DNA from: Rattus norvegicus
Lineage: Eukaryota > Chordata > Mammalia > Rodentia > Muridae
Length of the DNA stretch: 64,000 bases
Direction: 5' to 3'
Assembly: GCF_036323735.1 (NCBI RefSeq)
Contig: NC_086021.1
Coordinates: forward strand, 134,816,976 to 134,880,975
Below are positions 10,610 to 23,600 of this stretch, one piece after another. A program made the position numbers and the translations under genes. Each line of letters begins with the position of its first letter. Positions within the stretch are counted from its first letter, which is position 1. Below the pieces are notes generated by a model. That model did not search any database. It was given only the letters and a program-made list of their open reading frames with translations, and had not been told where the DNA came from.

Positions 10610-13600
10610 TGAAAGGCCAAAAGAGGGTGTCAGATCTCCCTGAGCTGGAGTTATAAGAGCTGTGTGTTGCCCAATATGGGTGCTAGGAGCTGAACAGGAG
10701 TCTGTGCTCTTACCCACTAATGTGGCAAGTCTGTGCTCTTACCCACTAATGTGGCAACCCTTGGAAGATCTGCTATAAAAGCTCTAGTGAACTGGCAGAG
10801 GGCAGATTCAAACACCCCCATACTTCCTTGGATGACCTACCTTTTCATTTGCTAAATGCAGGAGACAGGCAAATGCCAGGGGTATGGAGAGGTTCTGAGC
10901 CATGAGTGGGGGCAGCCTGGAAAGAGAGGGGCAAACACTGAGTAGGTCATGCCTCCCAGAGAACAGAGCTCCTCTCTCAAGTACAAATCACACACATAAA
11001 ACTACTAAAAACGTCTGAGGAACAGTGGATCCCCAAGGCTTTGGAAGCAGATGCATTCCTAAGCAGGTTAAGCAGGTTGTCCCAGTCTGTATTTGGAAAT
11101 AAAATGTTTCCTAGACTGCTGCAGCCACTCCAACAGGGAAGGGCTGTTTACAGCTTATCCATGCACAGGGCAGAGCGCAGCTCCTTCAAGTGTTCATCTA
11201 AAGTTAAGAGTGGGCAATGGGCCCGTCAGGCTAAGAAGTTGGCCAGGGTTCAGAGGGGACAGCCCTGTGTCTGTCAGCACCCACCTTGTCTGCAGGTCCT
11301 TTGTGAGCCCACTGAGTTTCTTCTCATCAGCCACTTCCTCAGGGGCCTCTTCCTTCCCATTGTCAGTGTGGTTTGCCTAGCCAAAAAAGCATAAAGAAAA
11401 GTGTACTGAATGACAAAGTCTTGGGTGTCTCTGAAGACCTTAAGGAGGGTCTTAGCTTCTTCCCCACACTAGCACTCTTAAGAGGTGCTAGATTTTTTGT
11501 TTTGTTTTTGCTTTTGAGTTTCTGTCCTCCTAGCAGTCCTGAAACTCACTATGTGGACCAGGCTGGCCTTGAACTTACAGAAGTCCATCCACCTGCCTCT
11601 GGCATGAGCCAGCACGCCTGGCTGAATTCACCGCGGTGTGACTGTGGATAGTGGACCGTAAGTCCTTGTTCATCTTTCATATTCTAGCCACGATACGCGT
11701 GATTAGACCCTACTTGGTGCTTCTGTAAAAGAAGACTACAAGACAAAGCAATGGTGGCAGTCCCCTGCAGATGAAACCTCTATGACTCAGCCTTTTCTTT
11801 GAGCTGAGGGTCTCCACTCTTCGTTACAGTACACACACTAACACTGTGACTATGGCTTTCTCTGATAAATCCGAGACCACACAGCGTAGGGTCCTCAATA
11901 GTCATGAATTTCATTGCACAGCCAGCAAAATGTGTATGCAAGAATGGAGTCTGTAGAACCCTGTAGATCTGAATCTAATCAGGGCTCTAGGTCTGAACAC
12001 TTAGGGCTGGCTTCACTCTCAGGAGAAGCAGTCTGGCTGCGTGATTATTTCTCCAGTGCTCCTGCTGAGAACTGATGACCCAAAGCATAAGCACTTTCTG
12101 ACACTTGTATGGCAGTCAGTCACTCCAGATGCTCATCAGGACTGTAAAGCGTTCTGTTGCTAAGGTGGCATGAAGAAGTAAGGTGATAGGTGGTGGCCAA
12201 GGCGCCAGCTCGCCTGTGACCAGCTTCCACGGCCTGCCTGCTCTACTGGGACAGGATGTCTGTTTTAAACTTTGACTGCATCTCTCTGCTTTGGGGCAGG
12301 ACCACACCGAGGGATCGTGAACTGTAGATATCAGCTCTCCCCTCCCACACACTGGGGACCTAAGGAGCGTGCGTGCTGTTACCTCTATGTCAGTCTCCTT
12401 TCTAGAAAACTCTGTCAGCAGACTCCACATAGTCTGCTTCAGCTTCTTCATGTCCATCTTTTTGGCAGTCTTGGCATAATGAATTTCTATTTTATTCACC
12501 TGAAATAGGTGTAGCAAAGCAAAATTAGGCAGAAGAAAAACATTCACCAGAAGTCTGAAAGGAAAAAGTTGGAAATCAAAGAGGAATCCCGGCCGGGCAC
12601 AGTGGCGCACACCTTTGGTGCTAGCAAGGCAGAGGCAACTGAATCTGTCAGCCTGGTCTACAGAGTGAGTTCCAGGACAGCCAGGGCTACAAAAACAGAA
12701 ACAAAAGCAAGAAAGCAAGCCAGTCTCAACCTCATACACAGAGGTCCCTTTGGGAACACTAGGAATTCCTGAAAAAAGATCTTATTTCTTTCTGTTTTTA
12801 CCGTTTGGATTTTGTTGTTTTGCTTTTTAAGACACGTAGCCAAGTGTGGCCTGGGCTTACTAGTTAGATCCTAAACTTGTCAACCTCTTGCCTTCGAGCG
12901 GTAGAGCTGGCATTATAAGTATGTACCGCCATGCTCAGTTTTAATGAACCAGAATTTAAGGAGCCAGTGCAGGGGTAAACACTCCACCAACAAAGCTGTA
13001 TTCCCAGACCCTAACTTTTTTTTTTTTTTTTTTAAAGCTTACAAAGCAATTTTTTAACAGAAAATAACTTGAGAAGTCCTGTTCACAGACGGCAGCCACG
13101 ACGACCACCCTTCCTTCGAGTGCTGTCAGAGGGGATAAGGGTGACATCCTCAATCTGCCCAATCTTCATCCCAGAGCAAGAGCTCTGAGGGCTGACTGGG
13201 CTCCAGGTCCAGGGGTCTTGGTCCTGTTTCCTTCTGTGGCCCGGAGTTTGATATGCAGGGCAGTGATGCCCAGCTCCTTGCACCTCTGGGCCACATCCTG
13301 GGCAGCCAACATGGCTGCATATGGAGAGGACTCATCTCGGTCAGCCTTCACCTTCATTCCACCAGTTACTCGGCAGATGGTTTCCTTGCCAGAAAGATCG
13401 GTAACGTGGACAAAGGTATCATTGAAGGATGCAAAGATGTGGCAGACACCAGATACATTCTCTCCTTCAGCCACCTGAGGTTCAAGGCTGATGACCTGTT
13501 CTTCTTTTCCTTCCCCTTGCGAGGTGCCATTTTTGAACGTCGTCTCCAGACTCCTCCACCGGAAAGCCTAACTTCTTTTAATTGGAGGAAATTTAGATCA

Positions 13601-14603
13601 AGACCAAGAATTGCAGTAAGAGATGAACAGAGGAAATGGGTAGCACCCAGCCTGGCTCTTGGGATAGGGGATCAGGCGTTTAACATATGACATGAGCTGA
13701 ATCTGGCCAAGGTGCCTCAGAAGCCCACAGCAATGCTCTTTGCTGCAGCCTTCACTCATGCACTTTATCAGTATGACCAATCCACTCCTACTTATGGCTT
13801 GGGTTTGATTCTCAACACTGCAACAGTAATTAAAAGTTAATAAGATAAAATAAGGTCTTTGGAAAGAGGTCACTTCCATATAACCTAAGTAGTCGGTGCC
13901 AAGTAACTAACCAGTGAGCAGCTTAGACAGTGCAAACCTGTGTGAAAACTCAAACAACAGATTAAGAGGGAAACGGAAAACAGGTGGAGCGCAGGCTGAT
14001 GGGAGTCACACCTGAGACATTAAACAGCCAGGAAGCCACACCATTTCTTGCTGTCTCTTCCCTACCTTCTGAGGTTCAGCCACCAAGTTCGACTCTCCGT
14101 AAGTTGTGATATCTACTCCTTGGCTTTCAGGGGAAATGTGACCATTCTCTTGTGCTGTCTTTGGATCAGATTCAAGGTCAAGGGTCCCAACTGGTCCCGC
14201 AAATAAACCGTCTGACTCTTCGTAATCACTGTCAGCATCCTGGGCAAGGAAATAACTCTTCAAGTTTGGCAGATGCTGTCAATGGAGCTCAGAGACCCAG
14301 AAAGACTCCAGGGACACAAAGCAGAGTCCCACCAACCTGGCCTGCTCACTTCCCTTCTTCCTGCTTCACATAAACTCTACTACAGAGAGAGGGGTCTCTT
14401 ATCGGCCGAGACCTCTGAAGCATGAGTTTATAGAGCGTAGTGTGACCACAGAGACCAGTGTCCCCTTTGCTTAGTAGCTAGATGAATATTTCATCGTACA
14501 GAAAGCATTCTCAAAACACGGAAGCATAGCCTGCATACCTCGCCCAACAAGAGCACAGAGCAGGGGCTGGGCATGTAGCTTCTCAGCACAGAGCGCGCGC
14601 GCG

Positions 14604-14662
<59 letters not shown>

Positions 14663-17600
14663 CATGTGAAGTACTAGGTTCCATCCTTACCACCCAAAAA
14701 CAGGACCGGAAATCCCAGGGTACTATCTAATTCGGTAGCAGGAGCCCTTATATCCCTTAATCCCAAGACGACCTTAAACTTGCCTTGTCGCAAAGGATGG
14801 CCAGAGCTGATCCTCCTTCCTCTACCTCCTGACTGGGAGGTGCCCACCACACTCAGTGTGACCATTAGAATAAAAATGCCCCCACACATAGCCTCATAGA
14901 AAGTGGCACTATTAGGAGGTGTGGCCTGAAGGAATGAGTCACTGGGGGTGGGCTTTCAAGTTTTCAGAAGCTTAAGCCAGGCCCAGTGTAGGCCTCCCCC
15001 TCCCCAACTCTCTCTCCCTGCTACCTCCCATCTAGATACAGAACTCACAGTTACCTTTTTAGCATCACATCTGCCTGTGGTCACCATGCTTTTCTATGAT
15101 GTTAATAATGGATTAAACCTCTGAACTATAAGCAGGCCAAAATTAAATGTTTGCCTTTATAAGAGTTGCCATGGTCTTCGCAGCAATAAAACCCTAACTA
15201 AGACAGCTGGTTATAAAGTGCTGGGAACAAACACCTGGTTTCACTCATGCTGGTCTACAGTCTCAGTCCACAGAAAGTCATTCTCAGAACCAAGTCCAGA
15301 GTAAACAGATCAGAACTGTGAGATAGGACAGAACTCTGAACAGGTCCCCTGGCTGGTCCTTAGGCTCTGAAGTTGGAGAAACATCAGCCAAAAAGTCAGA
15401 CTAGATTTTCATAAAAACAACAGTCTGTCTCTCCCCACAGTAAGGAAAGAAACAGAAAAACTGACTGCCCCCTTCTGTCCTCCCTGCACGCAGGGTCACA
15501 GGAGGCTCTGTCTCCTCCCCTTTGCTTCCATTTGTTGTTTCTTCAGGAGACTCACAATGAAAATCAAATTACCAGCACCCACCAAGGTCTGAAGATGAGG
15601 AATGGCTTGTACAAGTCCTCCTGATAGGTAGGTACCTCTAGGCACTTCTTGGCCCTACTAGACCACACCACTTTCACATGTCTCTGTGTTTTATCTCATA
15701 GCCAAAATATTAGCTCCTGCCTGTGAACAGGAAGTGTGGTTCTGGTCCTTTGAAAACCCACAGGAGCCAAGATTAGTGCCGTGTCACGCAGGCCAGAGAC
15801 GATCCACTTATCTAGTCACTAGCAGAGTCTTAGTTAGGGTTTTACTGCTGTGAACAGACACCATCACCAAGGCAATTCTTTTTTTTTTTTTTTTTTTTGG
15901 TTCTTTTTTTTCGGAGCTGGGGACCGAACCCAGGGCCTTGCGCTTCCTAGGTAAGCGCTCTACCACTGAGCTAAATCCCCAGCCCCGGGCAATTCTTATA
16001 AGGACAACATTCCACTGGGGCTGGCTTACAGGTTCAGAGGTTCAGTCCATTATCATCAAAGTGGGAACATGGCAGCATCCAGGCAGGCATGGCGCAGGAG
16101 AAGCTGAGAGTTCTACATCTTCATCTGAAGGCTACTAGGAAAAAACTGGTTTCCAAGCAGCTAGGAGGAGGGTCTTAAAGCCCACACCCACAGTGACACA
16201 CCTATTCTAACAGGGCCACACCCACTCCACAAGGCCTAATAGTGTCACTCCCTGGGCCAAGCATAAACCAACCATCATTCAGAGGCTGCCCACTGCTTCC
16301 TGCCCCCCCCCCCCCCCCCGAGTATGAGTAAAGCAGCCACACTGAGCTCTTTCCTCAGCACTGTTCACTGGCAACAGAAACCAGGGAAGAGACCACCCTC
16401 CATTTGGAAGAGGCGAGAGCTCTTCTCCCCTTACCTGAAGTCCAGGGCAATAGTTGGAGGTGTCATTCGGGTTGTTGTAATCATAGTCTTCAATTTCCTC
16501 ATAGTGCTCAGTCTTGGCCTTCTGGCTCTGGCTCATCTTAAGCGACTAGAATAAAGGAGGGGTGTGCAAAAAGAAATTTCTAAAAAAGCAGCTACTGGAC
16601 AAGCTGGGAATATCAAGCTGTTTCCTATTTCAGTCTCATTTCAGAATGACATGACCCTAGAGTGGGGGGGGGGGGGCGGTGGCGGCTAAGAGGCTACATA
16701 GTCTAACCAAGTCTCTACTGCACAGAACAACACAGGGTACAGGACACAGAGCTTCCATTCACCCCCCCAAACCAAAACCCTTCCCCCTCTGACCTGCAAC
16801 TGCATCTTCTGCAGTTTTATTTAGAAACAAAGGCTGGCTACCGTCTACAGCCTTCTGAAGGAAACCCTACTCGTACTTGAACAGCCTGCTAAGAACTCCT
16901 TCTCTTACAGGCAGTCTACTGGGGCTGCCGAGAGGACTCTGTACAGTGCCAGCCTTGCAAGCACGAGGCTCACGTCAGGATCTCCAACACCCATGTAAAA
17001 AAGCAGGTGTGGTTGTCCCCATCTAACCCTAGGCGAGGAGAGCTGACAGATGGATCCCTAGAACTCTGCTGGCCAGTCAGTTTAGCTAACTGGTAATTAC
17101 AGGGTGAAGGGAGAGACAGTCTCAGAAAGGAGCTAGGAGGATGGCTCAGTGGGTTTAGCTGCTTGCCAATAAGCCTGACAACTTAAGGTCAATCCCCAGG
17201 TTCAATATGGTAGAAGAAAACTGACTCCTCAAAGTTCCCACACGGTACACACAAGGAAGACACCCAACACCTATATCTGTCCCAGCATGTACACATGCAT
17301 GAATGCATGCAGCACGCACACACAAATAAAAAAGAATAAATAAAGGCAGCCACCCCTTGCCGGGGCACGCGCTGCTCACTACCCAGCAAAGAAAGAAGCA
17401 TTGAGCTCTTCCCTACTTATCCCTGTGTTCTCCCTCAGCCTCCCTCAGCTAACAGAGCCAGGCCTCCCTCCCTCCCTCTGGGAGCGCACAGTGACCACGG
17501 CCCTCAAACACCTGTAGCTCTTCCCCTCCCTGTCAGTTATTCTTGGAATAGGTCTTTGAATTGAGGAGAATGTGGCTGGAGATGGAGTTAGCTTGAAACA

Positions 17601-20600
17601 TTATCTTGACTATTCTAATATAACTCTAAAATCAACCCCTTGGAACAATATTTTTATAATACAAATTCAAAGATAATATCAAACATTTAGTGAGTTAAGA
17701 AATGGCCCACTAGCCAGGCAGTGGTGGCACATGCCTTTTATCTTAGCACTCGTAAGGCAGAGGCAGGCAGATCTCTGTGACTGCCAGCCTGGCTTACAGA
17801 ACCAATTCTAGGACAGCCAGGGCTACTATGCAGAGAAACACTGTCCCAAAAACAAAAAAGAAAAAAAAAAAAGGAAAAAGAAACACCCAACTTCCTTCCA
17901 CTGTTTATTTTTTTCTCCCACGTGGAGAGGTTTAATAAGAAAAGAGTAGAAGAGGGGGATAAGTAAGGGAGGCCAGCCATGGGCACATGGAGGGAAGGGA
18001 GTCGGGGGAGGGGGAAAGAAGGGACAGGGAAGAGGGCAAGAACAGGGAAGAGAAGAACAAAGAGCCCTTCCACTGTTTGACACATGAAGCTCTTCTCCAT
18101 TGAAAACCCTTCTCTGTGTGTGTTCAAGCTCGCCCTAGCCAAGCTTCTAGTGTGGCTCCAAGGAAGAACAAAGGGACCTCCAGCTCCTGACTGCCTCACA
18201 CGTGGTTCTGAGAACAACAATGACCTCAAGTTCTTTCCTCCACAGAAACAATAACAAGCAAGGCGTGGTGGCTCATCCTAGCGTTTGGGAGGTGGAGACA
18301 GGAAGCTGGGCTACACAGTGAGTTTCAGGTTAGCATGAGCTACGGGATAAGATCCTAGGTGGGGCAGGGGTCAGGAGCAAGAAACAAAAGCAGGGGCTGG
18401 GGATTTAGCTCAGTGGTAGAGCGCTTACCTAGGAAGCGCAAGGCCCTGGGTTCGGTCCCCAGCTCCGAAAAAAAGAACCAAAAAAAAAAAAAAAAGAAAC
18501 AAAAGCAATTTGTAGAAAATCTGCTACTGGCTGGGGTTAAGGAAATCAAAGGATAAAAGCCATGCCCTACAATTGTCCATCACTTTCACCTCTAAATATG
18601 CAAAGTGCTATCTTGGCTATCCTAATAAAAGGATCATAATCACAGCTACAGGGATGGTGGCCATCCAGGAGGCTGTCTGTGCGGCTGGACCTCGCCTTGC
18701 TCTGCCATCCTGCATCAGACTGTCCATCCCTCCCAGGCCATAGTTGCAACTCCCAGTGCTGTGCACTCTGTGCTTACCACAGCATTTCTGTTAAGTGAAC
18801 AACACTGATCAGAAAGAAAACATGCCAGTCTGCTTAAGTAGAATGTTTAAGTAGTCTATTAATGTACGTATCAGTGAATTCAGGAAAATACATGCATATC
18901 ATTAAAACTGCATGGTGACTAAACATAGTGGTGCACAACTGGAATCCTGGTCCTTCAATGTGCTGAAGCAGGAAGAGCCCAGGACTGGGGCAAGTAGGGA
19001 ATGCGCACTGAGCTCAAGGCTGGCCTGAGCTACAAAAGAAAACAAAAGCTAGAACATGCTCCTTAGTAAAGTTCAATCCCTAGTACCACAAAGAGAGGAA
19101 AAGAACTCAAGCTCGTGTAGAGGAACAGACAAAATAAGGAGGAAACTACAAACCAGTCCAGTGTGGAACCACGAGAGCTGAGCGCTCCCTGCGATGGGCT
19201 GTAACCAGGAGCAGCTCTCCGAGTGAGGGCTCTGCATCTCCGTCCTCAGCTCTGCCTCACCACCTGCTCTCCTGTGATCCCTCCTTTCCTCCGAGGTACT
19301 GCCCAGTAGCCACAGGGCAGGCCACCAGATCCACAGACCATCCACAAGCCTGGCAACCACACAGCTTAAAGAAGGAAGGCACTATCTTACCCTTATGTCC
19401 GGTTTCAGGTGAAGCTGGACCAGATTATCAGTTTCATAGAGGAAATCTGCAGGAAGAGTGGTGGCTTTCCAGTTTTGGTTCTCCAAAGTGGACTTGGTCA
19501 GAATGGTAGCAACCTATTTGTTTAAAAAAATTCTTAATAACAATGATAAATATCACTTTAAGGCAGTTAGGAAGGGTTTGGGCATTGCTCTACTACTAGC
19601 AACTCTCGGGGGTCTGTATGATGGAGTGAAGTAACTGTACCGGGCACAAGAGTACAGGCATTTAATCTAAGTATTCAGAGGGCTGAGTCAGGCCACAAGT
19701 TCAAAGGCAGCCTGGGTTGTAGAGGGCAGGAGACTGGGCTACATGGTGATATCCGGTCTAAAACTCTAAACTTTCCTGACCCAGCCACTGACTTTGTTTC
19801 TTAATGGTCCCTCAGGACTAAGGGAGAGGACAGACTACTTGTTTACCAATTAAAGTTATAGCTAGGCATGGTGACACATTTGGGGATTCCAGTCAGGAGG
19901 ATCAGAAATTTAAGGCCAGTCTTTACTGCCTCCTGAGCGCTGGGAAAAAAGGTGTGCGCCCTCACCACCTGGCTTGTACAGTGATTTCTGACTGAAAGGG
20001 CAGGAGGAATGCAGTCATCTAAGGGCAAGAAGATCTGGCACAAACCTTAGTTTTCTGAAAATAAGCATCAAAATCAATATCATCATCAAAATTAATTTCA
20101 AAGTCTTTCTTTGTACTCTTCTTTTTGTTCTCTGTGCAGGAGGCAGTATTTTCTGCAGAAATAAACACAGTTTATGATACTTTTCACCTTGGTGCCAACA
20201 TTATTTTCATCTACCAATGGCTACCAAGGGCCTTGTCAAGCTTAAGGCAGCACTTGTAGTAGCTACACATCACTAGGGTGGTACAGTCACACGCCCCTCA
20301 GCCACCTAAACAATGTTTGTGTTGTGGCCACACACATCAAGTATGGGACAGGCTTCATTACAGAGCCTGGGGCTGGAGGGGACTTCCCTAGTGTCACTCC
20401 TACAGTGTAAGTTGTGCTGGTATGTGGAGGCAGAGCAAGGCCATGAGCCCTGTTCTCTAAATCTTCCTCTTGCCCTTCATGCTGACTGACTCTCCAGGGT
20501 ACCAGCCAGAGGCTGGCTCAGCTCTGCTGCTTCGGCCCCTCCTCAGGAGAGCATCTCTTTCCTCTGCTCGCTGCAGACCGCAGGCAGCATGTGCTGCACT

Positions 20601-23600
20601 CTGTTCACGTCCCACCCACAAGGACTTACGCTTGGGTCGAGGCCTAAAGCGCCAGTGATCTGGGCCAGCCCACATCTTCATGGTCCGAGGACTGAAATAG
20701 GAGTATTCCCCAGGTTTCGTGGATAAAAAGGAGCACATGGTTTGGATGTCTCTGTCCCCAAGGGAAACAATTTCTTCCCTGTAACATATATAAAATCGTT
20801 TGTTTGTGTATACTGCATAGAATATAAACCAGACACTTACGTAAAGAAGCTGATGTCGCCAGAGACGCCAGCCACCTCTTCTACCACAAAGGAGCACTTC
20901 TTTCTTTTTCATTTTTTAAAAATATTTTATTTTGGGGTTGGGGATTTAGCTCAGCGGTAGAGTGCTTGCCTAGCAAACGCAAGGCCCTGGGTTCGGTCCC
21001 CAGCTCCGAAAAAAAGAAAAAGGAAAAAAAAATTTATTTTATATGTATGGGGGTTTGCCTACATGAATTACATTACATGCCTGGTACCTCTTGAGGTCAG
21101 AAAAAGGCATGGAATTGGACGGACTTACAGGTGGTTGTGAGCAGCCAACGGGACTCTCCAGTCCAGAAGCAGCCTTTCTAAGAGTAAGTCCAAGCAAACG
21201 CTTCACTAAGAAACCAGAGAGTTAGCTGAGTGGTGGGCGCACACCTTTGATCCCAGCACTCGGGACGCTGAGGCAGGCAGATCTCTGTGAGTTTGAGGTC
21301 AGATGATTCTATAGAGTGAACAGCCAGGGCTACACAGTGAGAACCTGTCTAGACAAAGGAAGGAAGGAAGGAACAAAAGAAACCACCAAGTTTCTACTTT
21401 TTGAGCGGTTACAACTGTACCCATCCGATGGACAAGAAAACAGGTAGAAAAAGAAAAGTCAGGGATTTAAAAAGAAAAGGCAGGTCCCTAAATAGCTCTG
21501 GAGTGCCTGAAACACAGTCCAGGGAAACAGCAGTGCTGGGCTGGATGTGGTGGCACACATGGGGAGGATAAGGCGAGAGGATCGAGAGTTTGAGGTCAGC
21601 CTAGGCTACACTATTTAATCTCAGAAAACAAGCAGAGGACACCTGAGCTGAGAGTGAAAGGCAACTGTCTGAATCCCAGACCCGGGCCTTCTCGCACGTG
21701 TGGATTTTCTTACACAACATGACAATCTTTGTTTCCATACGCTCACTGATTACGACTCCTAGACACTGTCTTAGTTCCTCCTAAAAGTGAAAAGGACGCT
21801 CCACTTTACATGTCTAGATCTCCAAATACTTTGGGACCCTTTAAAAAAAAATCTGTTACGTCATCCAACTTCATTTGGTATCTGCAATACACAGGGCCCT
21901 ATTCAGCTTGGCAGCTTTGGTGTGGGGAAACCCTCTCCTCAGGCACCTCTGCTGGTCTGAGAGGATAGAGGTGATGAGTGAAATCTTAGTCTTGTCTGAG
22001 AGCCTCTGTCCTGGTATTGAGCTGAGAATGAATCCTTACAGCTCACTCTACAGGGTAAGCAACCAAACCAAACCAAACCAAACAAACAAACCGAGAGCCC
22101 AAGAGACTACTATTTCAAACTCAGTTTTTAAAATTAAAACACAAGGGCTGGAGAGATGGCTCAGCAGTTAAGAGCACTGACTGCTCTTTCCAGAGGTCCT
22201 GAGTTCAATTCCCAGCAACCACATGGTGGCTCACAACCATCTGTAGTGGGATTTGATGCCCTCTTCTGGTGTGTCTGACAGCTACAGTGCACTCATATTC
22301 ATAAAATAAACAAATCTTTAAAGGCCCCCATTTCCAGCCTGTTGGATGAATGCTGTCGAGGATCTAGACCATGTCATGGACTAATGTCCGTAGCTCCACG
22401 AGAACCACAGATAGAACAAGACTGCTTCAGAGCCTCCCTCCTGGGTCCCCATGTCCTGCCCTCTGTGGTCAGCTCTTAGTTAAGCACTTACAGACAGGGA
22501 AAGATGTGAGGAGACTCCATTCCCGACAGCCTGGCCTGATGCCATGCAGACTTACAGAACTCTCCAATCACCCAAAATATCCTTTAACACACTCTGGGTG
22601 ACCCAAACCCTTGCCCAACTCCATGTAACTAACAGAAGCTATATTACAGCTGCACTGTGAGGCTGCTCCTCTCAAACCTCATTCCTTAGGGGCTGTCTCT
22701 GTCACATCTTCCTGTCATCGCAGGGCCCCGCCCCTTCAGTCTAGTTGTCCTAATGCCACTGAGCTAATGACTCCTGCCAGCCAGCAGAATACTGCAGTGA
22801 GCACAATGCCTGCGCAATGTCAGTTCTATAATGAAGTGGATCACCAACACGCAAAGCATGGTGTACGGGACCGGCCCAGCTATCTGGAGCTAGAGGTCTA
22901 TTTAGAAACCGTCTGCGACCCTAAAGGCCTTACTGGCTGCCTGGGACCTGACAGATCTCTTTCCAGCTCCGGAACTCTTCCTGATCCCCAGCTGCACAAG
23001 GGTCTGGTTCATCGTTGTCAACAAAATCTTCCACCAGGGGCCCATCGGGGACATCCTCGTCATCGTCTTCGACCTCAGCGTTGATGTCAAAGACTTGATC
23101 ATTCTTCTTAAACTTGTCCACCAGGGCCGACACAGACTACAAGGAGAAGACACGGCTCTCCAGCTGTCCCGTTCTTGGGATCACCCCAGCTCAGCCCTGG
23201 AAAGCAGCCACCCTAATTTTCAGCCTCTCCTCTTCCTGCCCTGCCCCCACACCCCACGTGCTAGAAGCAGCGCCCTCAGGAGGAAGTTTACAGTGTGCAG
23301 CACAGGTTGAAGCTGCATTGTGTCAGGCATACTTTGCAAACACTAAGCAGGACTCTGCATTCATTAACAGCATGTGGAGAACAGAGCTTTTCATGGAGAC
23401 CACTTATGTAGGAGTAAGTAGGCTAAAGGGGGCCCAGCTAAAAATAAACAAAGGAAGGCTTTAAACATGACAGTTTCTCAGGAAACAGTGTGCCAAGGGA
23501 CTTAACCCCCAAAAGAAGGAAATGCCTCTAGCCTGACAGTAGCCGGCAACCAAAGGCTACTGTAGCAAGCACACTCAAGAGCAAATCTGACCCTAGGGAA

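Noticed and set aside
12116..12739. 207-codon minus-strand frame as one exon
   Set aside because: Only 12383-12499 is Ncaph exon 15; the rest is intron, including a B1 on the opposite strand.
13166..13474. Open frame matching ribosomal protein S14 as a functional gene
   Set aside because: Intronless copy with poly(A) tract, flanking duplications, a frame-shifting 4-base loss near the start codon and a second deletion: a processed pseudogene.
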